Assembly (NCBI RefSeq): GCF_900107675.1
Contig: NZ_FNRI01000005.1
Span: 62,001 to 126,000, forward strand
DNA: 64,000 nt
Source of the DNA: Alistipes timonensis JC136
Lineage (GTDB): Bacteria > Bacteroidota > Bacteroidia > Bacteroidales > Rikenellaceae
Direction of reading: 5' to 3'
Numbering within the stretch: the first letter of the stretch is position 1; every line of letters starts with the position of its first letter. The translations under genes and the position numbers were made by a program. The notes below the pieces were generated by a model. The model saw nothing but the letters and a program-made list of their open reading frames with translations, did not search any database and was not told the origin of the DNA. This document shows positions 1 to 10,700 of this stretch, piece after piece.

Positions 1-1125
1 CTTGATGTCGTTGGGATCGAACGACGCATCGTCGCGCGGATAGGGCCGCACCTGCACCGCATCGCGGTAACCGATCTTCTCGAAAGCCGCGTTCCAGCTG
101 AGCAGGCCCCGCCGGATCGCATCATACCACCCTGCCGGAAACGTGTCATCGACATAGAACACGATCGGACGTTCGGGCGTCGTGAGCTTCCCTGCCGCGA
201 ACGCCGCAGGGTCGGAGGGTTTGAGGTTCCAGCGGCAGGCGTAATAGACCGCCTTGGCCTCCTGCTCCCGGTCGCTGAACTTCACGAAGGCCACGGGGAC
301 CGTGCCGATGCGGGAGTCGCACAGCCGCGGCAGCATCACCTCGCGCGGCAGCAGCATCAGCGAACGGCGCGCAAGGGCCGTGTAAGGCGTGTCCTTGTTG
401 ATGAGGTAGCCGCCGAAACGGGTCGTCAGCGTGAACGAGAGCGAGCTGAGCACCGACACGTTGTCGGCAAAAGCCTCCACACCGCTCAGCAGCGAACATC
501 CCGCCACGTAGTTGACCGTCGTGGAGAGGAATCCGCCGAAACTGTTGATGCCGTAGGGATCGTGCGGCCGCATCGCCGGAGCGCCGTTCACGAAGAACGA
601 CGTGGCCTCGAAAACCGACGAACCGTCGGGCGCCTTGCACTTCACGGGGAACGAGGCGATCACCGGGTTGATGTTGCTGCGCCGCACGGCCCGCGCCATC
701 AGGCTGTCGCCCTCGACCAGCACGCCGGCATGCACGCGCCGCAGACAGATGAGCGAATCGCTGCGGGTGAAGACCACGTGGAGCGGGTCGCGGGGCTGCT
801 GTCCGGCGAAGCCCTCGCCGGGATCGGAACTCTCCTCGATGGCCGTGCCGAGCAGCATCTCGCGCCCCAGCAGCGAATCGGGCAGTTCGACGTAGAGTTT
901 GTTGCCCTCGAACATGTGGAGGGTCATGAAGCCCCGGACCGTAGTCACGCGCTTGTCCTTGAAGAGCTTTTCATAGGCGGAAAGCGGTTTGGGCGCCTCC
1001 GTCGTCTTGGACGCGGATTTCTTTTTGCCGCGGGCCGCCGAAGCGGACCCGGGAAGCAGCGTCAGGCCCCCGGCCAGCAGGACGGAAAAGAGGGTCAGCA
1101 GGGCTGTCGGTAAAAATCTTCTCAT
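1..1125 (-). CDS. DUF5117/DUF5118-type metalloprotease paralogue, partial (C-terminus outside window)
   Basis: An open frame runs from an ATG at 1125 off the left edge. The protein starts with a clear signal peptide (MRRFLPTALLTLF...GSASA), followed by the Lys-rich stretch and 'AYEKLFK' segment shared by the other large metalloproteases in this window. About 375 residues are visible, including a 'RPIVFYVDDTFP' block and the 'FDPNDIK' segment just ahead of where the zinc site would lie. An in-frame ATG at 1140 overlaps the stop of the upstream protease (ATGA), so the longer start is possible; I prefer 1125 because it puts the signal peptide at the N-terminus. It is last in the locus-1 operon and is the positional counterpart of the degenerate protease at 37527-40160. 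Whether it keeps a catalytic HExxH cannot be seen here. Confidence 0.85.
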   Translation of the reverse strand, partial: MRRFLPTALLTLFSVLLAGGLTLLPGSASAARGKKKSASKTTEAPKPLSAYEKLFKDKRVTTVRGFMTLHMFEGNKLYVELPDSLLGREMLLGTAIEESSDPGEGFAGQQPRDPLHVVFTRSDSLICLRRVHAGVLVEGDSLMARAVRRSNINPVIASFPVKCKAPDGSSVFEATSFFVNGAPAMRPHDPYGINSFGGFLSTTVNYVAGCSLLSGVEAFADNVSVLSSLSFTLTTRFGGYLINKDTPYTALARRSLMLLPREVMLPRLCDSRIGTVPVAFVKFSDREQEAKAVYYACRWNLKPSDPAAFAAGKLTTPERPIVFYVDDTFPAGWYDAIRRGLLSWNAAFEKIGYRDAVQVRPYPRDDASFDPNDIK

Positions 1126-1136
1126 CGCCGTCTCGC

Positions 1137-3788
1137 TCATTTCAGGGTTTTCTCGATATTGTGCAGCATCAGCGCATAGTGCATCCGCGTCTTCTGCGAA
1201 CCGCTGTTCACACGGCTTTTGAGCAACCGCTGCACACGCAGCAGATTGGCGTAATTCTCGGCTTCGAGCGACTGCTTGACGACGTAGAGGATGCGCGGCG
1301 GATTGTAGCCCGAAACCGGCCCCGGATCAGCCCCGGCGTGCGAATGCACGTGCTCCGAACCGCAATAGCAGAGATTGTCGGTCATGGACTGATAACCCCG
1401 CAGACACTCCGGAACGGCGATGGCGTAGGGATCGAACCCGATCTCCTCGTCCGGCCCGCCGGCAAAGGCTTTCGGCACGGCGCCCGTACCGGCGTACTTC
1501 AATCCGGCGGCCTTGCAGACGGTCAGCAGGTATTCGCGCTGAATCATCATCTGTTCCTCGGTCGGGTTCTTGCCCTGCACGGTGGGTTTCCAAACGAAAT
1601 CGTAGATGTCTTTCATGCAGGCCTCGACGGTGTAGGGATCGTCGGAGAGCTGCGCGGAGTTCTCGACCTTCACGGCACTCATAACCACGGCGCGGATGAT
1701 GGCGATCTGCATATAGGTCTTGGGAGAGCCCATGAACTGAATGTTGCGCATCAGACCCTCATCGTCCATCCAGTCCAGATCGCCCAACTGGCCGAGCAGA
1801 AACAGCACGGCGGCGCGCTGGCGCTCCCTGGGGACGCTCTTGTAGGCATCGACCGGGTCACCCACGTGCTTTTCGTTGAGATAGATGCCGCCCACGTTGG
1901 CGAACACGTGGCCGATATAGCGGATATACTGGCTGACGATGCCCTTGTAGATGTCGGTCCGGTAGGAATAGTCGCGGTCCTCGTCCTTCACCCAGTCATT
2001 CAGATTGGCGAGAATGTAGCGCAGGTTACGGATGCCGTACTCCGAGGCCTTCACTGCGTCGTCGCCCAAGTCCTCGGTCTGCGAACGGGGATCGAGCACG
2101 GCGCCCTGCTGCTTGCCGTAGCGGAGCACGGGATCGGCGGCGGCCTCGGTGATCCACCGCGACGTGATCTTGTAGACCTCCTCGGGCGACGCGGCGTCGA
2201 AGACCGGCGTATAGAGCCATTTGACGGCGTAGTAGTCGTAGACGCCGAAACGGGGAGGCGTCATCCGCACGCCCCGCTCCATGTCGCCCGGCTGGGCCAC
2301 GTAGTTGAAACGCGCGTAATCCATGATCGAGGTGGTCGTGCCGTATTTCTGCGTAAACGACGGCGAGCGGAGCGAATCGACCGGAATGACGGCCGAAGCG
2401 CTCATGTTGTGCATGAATCCCAGGCAGTGCCCGACCTCGTGGGTCACCACGTAGCGCAGGGCGTCGTCCATCACCTCCCGGGGCAGTTTCACGCTGCGTA
2501 CCGACTTGTCGGCCTGGGCCGTCTGGATGAAGCGCCAGTTGTTCACCAGCTTGACAATGTCGTGGAACACGTAGACCGAGGCGTTGACGATTTCGCCGCT
2601 GCGCGGATCGACCCACGAAGGCCCCATGGCGTTGGAAATGCCGATCGGAGCATAGCGGATGCACGAATACTTGATGTTGTCGGGATCGAACTCCGGATCG
2701 TCCTTCGGGAACTCGCGGGCCTCGACGGCCTGTTTGAATCCGATGCGTTCGAACGGCTCGTTCCACTGCTCGACAGCTTCGAAAATGGGCTTGCGCCAGC
2801 TCTCGGGAAAATCGGGGTCGATGTAGAAGACGATCGGTTTCTTGGGCCGGACCAGTTCCCCGCGGCGGTAAGCCGCCTCATCCGACGGCTCGACGCGCCA
2901 ACGGTTAGCATAGCAAAGCAGTTTGGCCTGCTGCTCCCGTTCGCTGAAAAGAATCTTCCCGGTGGGGAAAACCGACATGCGGCTGTCGACGAAGCGCGGC
3001 TCGTAAGGCGTTTCGGGCAGCAGCACGAGCGAGCGCGTCATGACGGCCGTGAAAGGCACGTCGGAGGCGATCTCCTTACTCCCGGATTTGAGCGTGTAGG
3101 TGTAGCTCAGGTGGCTGCGGATCACGACGTTGTCCCCGAAAGCGCGGATCTCCCCGAGGAACGACTTGTCGGACTGGTAATTCGCCGAGCGGGTCACCCT
3201 CCCATAGTAGAGATTTTCCCCGTAGGGATCGAACGGCGTCAGGGCCTTATTGTCGCTCAGAAAAAGGTCCGTCGCATTGAAAACGACCGCGCAACTGTCG
3301 GGACTCCACGCCGCAATGTCGTACGACTTGATGATCGCGCCGATGTTGTTGCTCGCCAGCGACCGGGCGATATTGGGGCTCGCCGCGTCGGTCACGTTGT
3401 CGCGGACCAGCTTGCGGACCTGCACCTTGTCGCCCGTACGGGTGAACTGTATCCACAGCGGATCGGTCGGTTTGGAACCGATGACGGCGTCGCCGTTGTC
3501 GGAAATCTCGCTGACGGTCGATCCGAGCAGCATGTCGCGCCCGAGCAGTGCCACCGGAAACTCGAAATAGAGTTTGCCCTTGACCTTGTGCAGGCGGATC
3601 ATGCCGTCGGCCGTCTCGTGCTTCTCCTTGAAGAGCTTCTCGTATTCGCTCGTCTTTTTCGGTGCGGAAACCGGTTGTTCGGATTTCGCCTTTTTCTTTT
3701 TCTTCGAAGCGGCCGCCGCCGGGAACGCACCAAGCGTCCCGGCCAGCAGACCGCAGCAAAGCAGTGATAAAACGGTTTTCTTCAACAT
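1137..3788 (-). CDS. Secreted zinc-dependent metalloprotease (DUF5117/DUF5118 type)
   Basis: An 883-residue exported protein with a signal peptide (MLKKTVLSLLCCGLLAGTL) and a Lys-rich linker. It carries the extended metzincin-type zinc motif HEVGHCLGFMH at about residues 450-460 (H450, E451, H454, H460) and a Met-turn, SIMDY, at about 487-491. The motif predicts zinc peptidase activity; the large size and flanking regions match the Bacteroidetes family annotated as zinc-dependent metalloprotease with DUF5117/DUF5118. It follows the PKD-like lipoprotein by 18 bp and overlaps the start region of the next protease, so it is probably part of the sigma/FecR-controlled SusCD operon. The likely role is cleaving protein or glycoprotein substrates at the cell surface or in the periplasm for uptake by the SusCD pair. 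Substrate is unknown. Confidence 0.93.
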   Translation of the reverse strand: MLKKTVLSLLCCGLLAGTLGAFPAAAASKKKKKAKSEQPVSAPKKTSEYEKLFKEKHETADGMIRLHKVKGKLYFEFPVALLGRDMLLGSTVSEISDNGDAVIGSKPTDPLWIQFTRTGDKVQVRKLVRDNVTDAASPNIARSLASNNIGAIIKSYDIAAWSPDSCAVVFNATDLFLSDNKALTPFDPYGENLYYGRVTRSANYQSDKSFLGEIRAFGDNVVIRSHLSYTYTLKSGSKEIASDVPFTAVMTRSLVLLPETPYEPRFVDSRMSVFPTGKILFSEREQQAKLLCYANRWRVEPSDEAAYRRGELVRPKKPIVFYIDPDFPESWRKPIFEAVEQWNEPFERIGFKQAVEAREFPKDDPEFDPDNIKYSCIRYAPIGISNAMGPSWVDPRSGEIVNASVYVFHDIVKLVNNWRFIQTAQADKSVRSVKLPREVMDDALRYVVTHEVGHCLGFMHNMSASAVIPVDSLRSPSFTQKYGTTTSIMDYARFNYVAQPGDMERGVRMTPPRFGVYDYYAVKWLYTPVFDAASPEEVYKITSRWITEAAADPVLRYGKQQGAVLDPRSQTEDLGDDAVKASEYGIRNLRYILANLNDWVKDEDRDYSYRTDIYKGIVSQYIRYIGHVFANVGGIYLNEKHVGDPVDAYKSVPRERQRAAVLFLLGQLGDLDWMDDEGLMRNIQFMGSPKTYMQIAIIRAVVMSAVKVENSAQLSDDPYTVEACMKDIYDFVWKPTVQGKNPTEEQMMIQREYLLTVCKAAGLKYAGTGAVPKAFAGGPDEEIGFDPYAIAVPECLRGYQSMTDNLCYCGSEHVHSHAGADPGPVSGYNPPRILYVVKQSLEAENYANLLRVQRLLKSRVNSGSQKTRMHYALMLHNIEKTLK

Positions 3789-3806
3789 ATAAGGTAATTC
3801 AAACGA

Positions 3807-5474
3807 TCAGAATCCAAAATAGCAATAGGGGTTTTTCGCCACATAGAAATCCATATCCACGACTTTGCCCAGCCCGGAGAACGAAGCGAGTTCGGGCGCG
3901 GCGCCCTCCGAGATCTTCGCCTCCGAAATGTCGAGCAGCGCCAGCGTTCCCGATGCCGTGCCGAGAAGCATGCGGTCCAGGTAAACCGTCTTGGCATAGG
4001 CCGCGAACTGCGACGGAACCGACACCACCCCCGGACGCAGGGCCGTGATCTGCGACGGAGCCGTATAGACCGGGGCCGAGGCACCGCTCAGAATATCGTA
4101 TGCGTAGAGCGTCCCATTGTTCGTCCCCGCCGTATAGAAAATCGTCTCGCTGCCGCCGATGCAAACCTCGAACAGACTTTCGGGTCCGAAGCCCGGCGTT
4201 TCGGGGAAAGCCCGGAAATTATTCAGCGCAATGTTAACCGACGATTCGCTGTTCATCTTGTAATCGAACGACAGGAGGTAATATTTACCGTCCGTTTTCG
4301 AGCGAAGCAGCAGGTAATTGGTCGAGGTGGTGGCGACACCGACCGTAGCATAGGCGACGCGGGCTCCCATGGCCTGAACCGTATAGTCCCCCAGACCGGC
4401 GACATCGGGGAACACGAGTCCCGACTCCGGATCGGTATCCCCGGGCTTCACGGACGCAGCCTCGGGCACTTTCAACGCGCGGAACACACCAAACTTGCTG
4501 GAGGCGTTTCCCTTGACATTGAAACCGTAGACGCTCAGCAGGCGGTTGTTCAGCCGGTCGTAGAGCAGCGCATAGGGAATATGGCCGTAGGACTTGTTGG
4601 TGAAGTGGTCGAAACCGTTCATCAGCGCGATCTCCATGCCGCCGTCGAAATAGACGGGCGTCGTGCCGTATTTGCCCGAATGGGCGACCGGAAAATCGTT
4701 GTAGAAACTGAAATCGCGCTGGTAGACCTTGCCGTCCTCCGACAGGACGATCGAACCTCCGTCCCGCTGGAATCCATCGACCGGGACGAAGCCTTCGGGA
4801 GCCTGTCCGCCGACGAATTCGGTGTCGATATCGATCGTCTTGGTCAGCGTGGCCTGATCGAGGCTGACGCTTCCGCTGCCTTGCAGGACCTCCCATTCAT
4901 AGGCGACGTTCTGGCCGTCGTAAGCCACCAGCCGGACCCTGCGCGGATCGGAACCGAGCTCCCCTTCGTTCACCTCGCCGTAAACGTCGCGGACCAGTTC
5001 GCCCGGCGTCGAAGCATCGACGAGATTGACGTAGCTCAACAGCGATTTTCCGCCGTCGTCGGAGAGGATGAACCACCCCTCGGCGAACGAAGAGGTGACC
5101 GTCAGGGTGAAAATCGTACTGTAACGGACCTGACGATCGGCATCGAGGACCGTAAAGCTGCCCGAATGCCGTCCGACCGACAGCGGGTCGATCGACAGGA
5201 TGCGCTCCGTGGAGACCGTCTCCCCGTCGATGTTCCATTCGTAACGCAGGCTGCCTTCCGACACCCGGTCGTGAACGATCCTGTAACCGGGCTCGATGAC
5301 GATCTCCTCGTCGTAGCTCCAGCTCAGGCGGACCGACTTCATCGTATCCAGGCGGTAGACGACGATGTCGTCGCCGGTCGTGGTGTAATCGTAATTTCCC
5401 TTGTCCTCGTAGCAACCGGTTGCCAGGGCCGCACCTGCGAACAATGCGGCGAGATATATGCCAAATGACTTCAT
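3807..5474 (-). CDS. PKD-like family surface lipoprotein
   Basis: A 555-residue lipoprotein: the N-terminus MKSFGIYLAALFAGAALATGC ends in a lipobox Cys. After it comes a beta-rich region with PKD-like features ('LSWSYDEEIVIEPGYRI', 'YEWNIDGE', 'GSFTVLDAD'), then a long C-terminal part that looks like a beta-propeller or fibre. It lies 12 bp after the DUF4843-type gene and 18 bp before the metalloprotease, and the same gene order recurs at 33209-34825. Such lipoproteins in SusCD loci usually act as accessory surface binding proteins. That role is inferred from position; no catalytic motif is visible. Confidence 0.82.
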   Translation of the reverse strand: MKSFGIYLAALFAGAALATGCYEDKGNYDYTTTGDDIVVYRLDTMKSVRLSWSYDEEIVIEPGYRIVHDRVSEGSLRYEWNIDGETVSTERILSIDPLSVGRHSGSFTVLDADRQVRYSTIFTLTVTSSFAEGWFILSDDGGKSLLSYVNLVDASTPGELVRDVYGEVNEGELGSDPRRVRLVAYDGQNVAYEWEVLQGSGSVSLDQATLTKTIDIDTEFVGGQAPEGFVPVDGFQRDGGSIVLSEDGKVYQRDFSFYNDFPVAHSGKYGTTPVYFDGGMEIALMNGFDHFTNKSYGHIPYALLYDRLNNRLLSVYGFNVKGNASSKFGVFRALKVPEAASVKPGDTDPESGLVFPDVAGLGDYTVQAMGARVAYATVGVATTSTNYLLLRSKTDGKYYLLSFDYKMNSESSVNIALNNFRAFPETPGFGPESLFEVCIGGSETIFYTAGTNNGTLYAYDILSGASAPVYTAPSQITALRPGVVSVPSQFAAYAKTVYLDRMLLGTASGTLALLDISEAKISEGAAPELASFSGLGKVVDMDFYVAKNPYCYFGF

Positions 5475-5486
5475 ATTCGCATCGGA

Positions 5487-6185
5487 TTAAGCGTTGATAT
5501 TGATTCCGTCGAGCATCGGACGTCCGTCCTTTTCCAGCACCTCGCTGCCGTTGTCGCGCTTTTCGCGCAGGTAGTAGACGAACTGGCGGCAGAGGGCGGA
5601 AATCTCGCTGTTGTCCATGTCGGAGAGGTCGCTCACGCCGGTGGCCTTGATGAACTCCTCGTACTTCTCGTCCGAGTAATCGCCCAGGAAGGCGGCGGCG
5701 AAATCGTCGTTCCACCAATCGGGCCGGGAAATAATGTTCGAAACGCGGATGATACGCAGGCTGTTGGACGTGGGGCCGGGCCGGTAGGCGCCGCCTTCGA
5801 CGATGCGGACGGCGATGTCCACCTCCTTCTCGTCCATGATATCGGTCTTGCGGACCCGGACGTAGGTCTCGCCGGAGAACGAACCGGCCGGAATGACCGG
5901 ATTGGGATCGAGTTCGTAAGACCCGGCCGGAGCGGTGGTTTTCTCCGGATCGATCTCCAATTTGTAACCGAGCGTTTCGCCGGGAGTGCGGCTCACGGTC
6001 TCCACCGCCAGGCGGATCGTACGCTCGTCCTTCCCGGGCGTCGTCTTGAACGAGAAGCGCACGATCTCGTCGGATTTCTGGACAAAATAGACGTAACGGT
6101 CGCCTCCGTAGGTCGGAAGCCCCTCTTCGGAGCAGGCCCCGGCGCCGAAGGCCGCGACGGCAAGCAGATATATCAGTTTTTTCAT
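5487..6185 (-). CDS. DUF4843-type lipoprotein of SusCD locus 1
   Basis: A 232-residue lipoprotein (MKKLIYLLAVAAFGAGAC, Cys at 18). Residues about 29-120 form a beta-sandwich-like region with the 'YVYFVQKSDE...VRFSF' and 'ETYVRVRKTDIMDEKEVDIAVRI' patterns seen in DUF4843 proteins. These are small Bacteroidetes lipoproteins that follow SusD genes. The gene starts 8 bp after SusD and ends 12 bp before the PKD-like lipoprotein. Function is unknown; a surface accessory role for the SusCD importer is the simplest guess. The locus-2 counterpart is at 32223-33206. Confidence 0.78.
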   Translation of the reverse strand: MKKLIYLLAVAAFGAGACSEEGLPTYGGDRYVYFVQKSDEIVRFSFKTTPGKDERTIRLAVETVSRTPGETLGYKLEIDPEKTTAPAGSYELDPNPVIPAGSFSGETYVRVRKTDIMDEKEVDIAVRIVEGGAYRPGPTSNSLRIIRVSNIISRPDWWNDDFAAAFLGDYSDEKYEEFIKATGVSDLSDMDNSEISALCRQFVYYLREKRDNGSEVLEKDGRPMLDGININA

Positions 6186-6193
6186 GATCGCAA

Positions 6194-7696
6194 TTATTTT
6201 AAGGTCGTTTCACTGTCAGGAATGGGGAATACGTATTTATCCGCCATTTGGATCGTCTGCATGGTGCTGACGAGCGTGGGACTGTTGATCCGTTTCAGGT
6301 AGAAGAAGTACTGTCCTTCGCCGATGTTCTCCTTCCAGACTTCGAGTTCGAGTTTCGACATGAACGTGTCGAAATCGGAGGCCGAAACCGAGCCCGTACG
6401 AACCCGTTTCTTGTAAACCAGCGTGCTCAGATCGGAAACCGCATCAGCGACCGTACCCTCGGCCGCTCCGCGGGCCTTGCATTCGGCCATAATCAGAATG
6501 ACCTCCGACATGCGGATCACCGGAATGAGCGCCCCCTGCGTATCGCCGGAATCGTAGTCGGAACCAGTTGTGCCGGTATATTTCACGTACTTGCACGACG
6601 TGTAGACATCCTCCTGCTCCTCGGCGTCGGGCTGGTTGACGCAGTATTTGTAACGCACGTCGTACTTCTGTTCGGTAGCCGTGAAGCGCTTCTTGGGATT
6701 GCGCAGCGCCAGAATGAAATTGGTCTGGTTCGAGAGCATCACATCGTTGTAGTTTTTCGCCAAATACTGGTCGTAGGCGGCAAAGATGATATCGTCGTAC
6801 AGTTTCACGGCTCCCTGAACCTTGCCGGCCGTCGAATAGTCGGTCAGCGGGAACCACGACGAACAGGCGTCATAGACCTCGGCAGCCGCAGCCAAAGCCT
6901 TCTCGTAATCGCAGGCGTACATGTAGACGCGGGCCAGCAGCGCCTTGACGGCCCAATAGTGGAGCCGCGTACCGCGGTAGCCGAAGAACAGACCGCGCGA
7001 ATCGTTCGCCGCGAAACGGGTGGAGGCCGTTTTGAGCGCATCCAGTTTCAGGTCGTTGACGGCCAGCAGCGGAAGCGCCGCCTCGAAATCGGCGATGATT
7101 TTCCCGAGCACCTCCCCGGTCGTATAGCGCGCCGGAACCTTGTCGGGATAGGTCGTCGAATAGGGAATCGCCTTGGCAGTAAGGTCCACGACCGGGGCCG
7201 CAGCGAAGAGCCGCAGCAACTCGAAGTGCAGCAGGGCGCGGGCGGCCAGCGCCTCGCCGTGGATCATCTCCCGTTCGCCGCTCTCGGCATAGGGGAAGAG
7301 GTTCGGATCGGCCTTCTCGACATGGCTGATCAGCGCGTTGCAGTTGGCGATCGTATTATAGGAAGTCTGCCAGATGTTTTCCAGGTAGTCAAGCACCTCC
7401 TTATTGCCGTAGTCCATCTTCTCGGTATAGGCATAGAGCTGGGAGGTCTCCATCGAACCGAAATCGTAATACTGCGACAGGGCGCTCATGAATCCCCAGG
7501 AGAGTTCGCGTCCGTAGAGCGACGGAGAGGCCATCTGCTGATAGATGCCGTTCAGGGCCGAACGGTAGCCCGAATAGTCGCTGAAAAGGTTCTCCTCGGT
7601 GGTCATTCCCTGGGGCATGACGTCGAGCCACTCACCGCAGGATGCGGATGAGAGCAGAAGCGTGCACGAAACGAATATTTTTGCGAATGTTTTCAT
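6194..7696 (-). CDS. SusD/RagB-family outer-membrane lipoprotein, locus 1
   Basis: A 500-residue lipoprotein with signal peptide and lipobox (MKTFAKIFVSCTLLLSSASC). The N-terminus has the SusD-like 'GEWLDVMPQGMTTEENLFSDY' segment, split here by the Cys. The Tyr-, Trp- and Ala-rich helical repeats ('LLHFELLRLFAAAPVV', 'HYWAVKALLARVYMYACDYEKAL') match the TPR-like fold of SusD proteins. It lies 13 bp after SusC and should form the lid of that transporter, binding substrate at the cell surface. The adjacent metalloproteases suggest a peptide or glycopeptide ligand, by analogy with RagAB, but this is inference. Confidence 0.93.
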   Translation of the reverse strand: MKTFAKIFVSCTLLLSSASCGEWLDVMPQGMTTEENLFSDYSGYRSALNGIYQQMASPSLYGRELSWGFMSALSQYYDFGSMETSQLYAYTEKMDYGNKEVLDYLENIWQTSYNTIANCNALISHVEKADPNLFPYAESGEREMIHGEALAARALLHFELLRLFAAAPVVDLTAKAIPYSTTYPDKVPARYTTGEVLGKIIADFEAALPLLAVNDLKLDALKTASTRFAANDSRGLFFGYRGTRLHYWAVKALLARVYMYACDYEKALAAAAEVYDACSSWFPLTDYSTAGKVQGAVKLYDDIIFAAYDQYLAKNYNDVMLSNQTNFILALRNPKKRFTATEQKYDVRYKYCVNQPDAEEQEDVYTSCKYVKYTGTTGSDYDSGDTQGALIPVIRMSEVILIMAECKARGAAEGTVADAVSDLSTLVYKKRVRTGSVSASDFDTFMSKLELEVWKENIGEGQYFFYLKRINSPTLVSTMQTIQMADKYVFPIPDSETTLK

Positions 7697-7709
7697 ACAG
7701 GGGACGAAT

Positions 7710-10700
7710 TTAGAAAGTGAGATTGAGCGTGAAGTTGACCGTGCGGGAGTAGGGATAGTCCAGACCGCGCTCTTGGAGCACGGAACTGAAATAGCCCAGG
7801 TCTTCCATATTGGCCGTCAGGCGCAGCATGCCGAGTCCCCAGCGCTTCACGAGTTTGGAGGGGAAATCGTAGCTGATCGAAAGCGAATTGAATTGCAGCG
7901 TATTGTAGTCCTGAATGAAGCGCGACGTAGGACGGGTGACCAGCGAACGGTCCCTGATGTCTTTCAGCGAAGCGACGTCGCCGGGTTTCTTCCAGCGGTC
8001 CGTGGACACGCGCTTATCGACGTTGTAGCGTTCGAGGTTCGCATTCTCGACCTGGCTGACCAGCGTCGAGTTGTAGCGCTGACCGCCGAATTCGTAAAGG
8101 AACGAGGCAAAAAGCGAAATATTCTTCCAGCGGGCGTTCAGACCGAAGGAGCCCTGCGCCCACGGCTCCCGGTTGCCTATCTCGACCTGGTCGGCTGCAT
8201 TCCAATCATAGGTGATCGTGCCGTCGGGGCGCCAGTAGACCTCGCGGCCGTTGGCCGGGTTGATGCCGAGCGACTTCATGCCGTAAATGGCGTAGATCGA
8301 ACCGCCCTCGACATACTGCGTGTAGGTACGCGCATACTTGCTCTGCGAGGAGTTGTCGTCGTAGTCGTCGTATTGTTTCTGCACCAGCTCGTTGTAGGCT
8401 TTCAGCGCATCGTTGATCTTGACGATCTTGTTCTTGTTGTGCGCCATTTTCCCGAAGGCGGTCAGTTCCAGATTCTTCGAACGGTAGAAATTGTAACGCA
8501 GGTCCAGTTCGAAGCCCCGGTTGCTCACCTCGCCCAGATTGTCCTTATAGCTGGTGAATCCCGACGACGAGGGGATCGTCACGTCGGTGATCTGGTCGAT
8601 GGTCTTCTTGTCGTAGTAGCTGGCCTTGAAGGTCAGACGGTCTTTGAAGAAGCCGAGTTCGATGCCGACATCCGCCACGCGGGTCTTCTCCCAGCCCAGA
8701 TCGGGGTTGCCCATATAATAGAGGACGTGTCCGGCGCCCGTCGAATACCAGTCCGACGTCGAGGAGGTCGTATAGGTCGAACGGGCCGAATAGGCGGCGT
8801 ACCCCACCTTACCGACCGTGCCGATCGTTCCGCGGAGTTTCAGGCGGCTGAGGGTCTTGTTGCCTTTCAGGAACTTGTAGTTGTGGAAGTTGATACCGGC
8901 GCCCACGGCCCAGAAAGGAGCCACACGGTTGTCGGAACCGAACTCCGAAGAGCCGTCCAGACGCACCGAAAGATCCAGCAGATAGATGTCGTCATAAGTG
9001 TAGTTGCCCGAAAGGAACATGCCGACCAGACGGGTCTTGTTCTTCGATTCGGTAGGTTTGCCCTCGACCTGCGCAGCGTCATTCGGCGAATTGAGCACAC
9101 CGGTCGAAAAACCGATATACTTGATGTTGTCGACCGTATAGCTGGTCTCGACGGCGTTTCCGCCCAGCGAGAAGTTCAGGAAATGCTTGTTGAAATTCCG
9201 GTTGTACATGAAGAGCAGGTTAGCGTCGTAAGTGAACGTGTCCGAACCGTTCACGGTCAGCGATCCCAACTCCTGGGGCGTCGCGAAAGCGCTGTTAGAG
9301 GCCGACAGCGGATCGACGAAGACCCGCGACTCGTAGGAGCGCTGGCTCAGGGTGATCCAGGCCTTGGCGGTGAAATGCGGCGTGGCGAAGAAATTGATCG
9401 CGAAATTATCTTGCAACGTCCGGTAGTTGCTGCGGCTGAAATTGTTCAGGTATTCACGCTCGTAGAGCGGATTGAGCGCCGAATAGCCGAAACGCAGGTT
9501 TTGGAGGTAGTTGCCCGTGGTCTCGTCGATCGGCACGTTGTAGGGCAGCATGTGGGAGAACAGCGAGAAGGAATAGGGCGAGTCGGTCGAACGGTTGGCG
9601 TCGTAGGACGCACGGTTCATCAACTGGAACTTGCCGATGCGGTAGTCGAGGAAAAGACCTGCGCCGTAGGTGTCGCGCTTGGAATCGCGCATGACGCCCT
9701 TGTTGCCGGCGTATTTCAGCTCGATCCCCCAGCGGACATCGTTCTCACCGCCGTCGATATAGATACTGTGCTGGTGATTCACCGAGGTGCGGAGGTTCTT
9801 CGAAAGCCAGTAGGTGTCCACACCGCGGTTCACTTCGTTGAGTTTCTTGTAATAAGTCTCGTTCTTATTGTAGGTATTCTCATTGAAATCGGTGGCGTCG
9901 AAGGCATAGAGCCCTGCATCGAGTTCGGCCTGCAACTTCTCACGGGCGTTCATCAGGTTGTAGGCCGAGAGGTCGGGCATCTCGACGCTTCCGGTCAGGT
10001 TGTAGGAGACGCGCAGTTTGCCGGCCTCCGGGGCGCGCGACTCGATGACCACCACGCCGTTGGCGGCGCGCGATCCGTAAAGCACCGTCGCGGCGGCGTC
10101 TTTCAGCAGCGTGATCGAGTGTACGCGCATGGGGTCCATGTCGTAGATCTTCTCCACGTCCACCTCGAAGCCGTCGAGGATGAAGATCGGCAGGTTGGAG
10201 TTGTTCGTGAGGTTCTGACGCGAAATATCGGCCGAGGTGTTCAGCTCGGTGGTGATGCTGTTCTGGCCGCGGATGTAGAATTCAGGCAGCGCATTGGGGT
10301 TCGAACCCATCGAAATGTTCTCGGCCAGCCGGAACGAGGGGTCGAACACCTGGATGGCGTCGATCATCCGCTTGGGCGAAACCTCGACGATCTCCTTCTG
10401 GGTGATCCGCGTGGTGTTGCCCGTGAAGCTCTCCTTGCGGACCTGCGCATAACCCGTAACGACCACGTCGTCGATGCTTTCCACCTTGTCGAGCAGCTGC
10501 ACGTCCAGTTCCGTCTGGTTGTTGTAGGCTATTTCGCGGCTCTCCATGCCGAGGAAGCTCACCGTCACGACCGTCCCGGGACGGTTCGGGAAGCGAAGCG
10601 AGTAATAGCCGTCAGGATCGGTCGTCGTGCCGACGGTCGTACCTTTGATATGGACCATCGCCCCGGGGATCGGGGCCTTCGTGGCGCGGTTCGTCACCCT

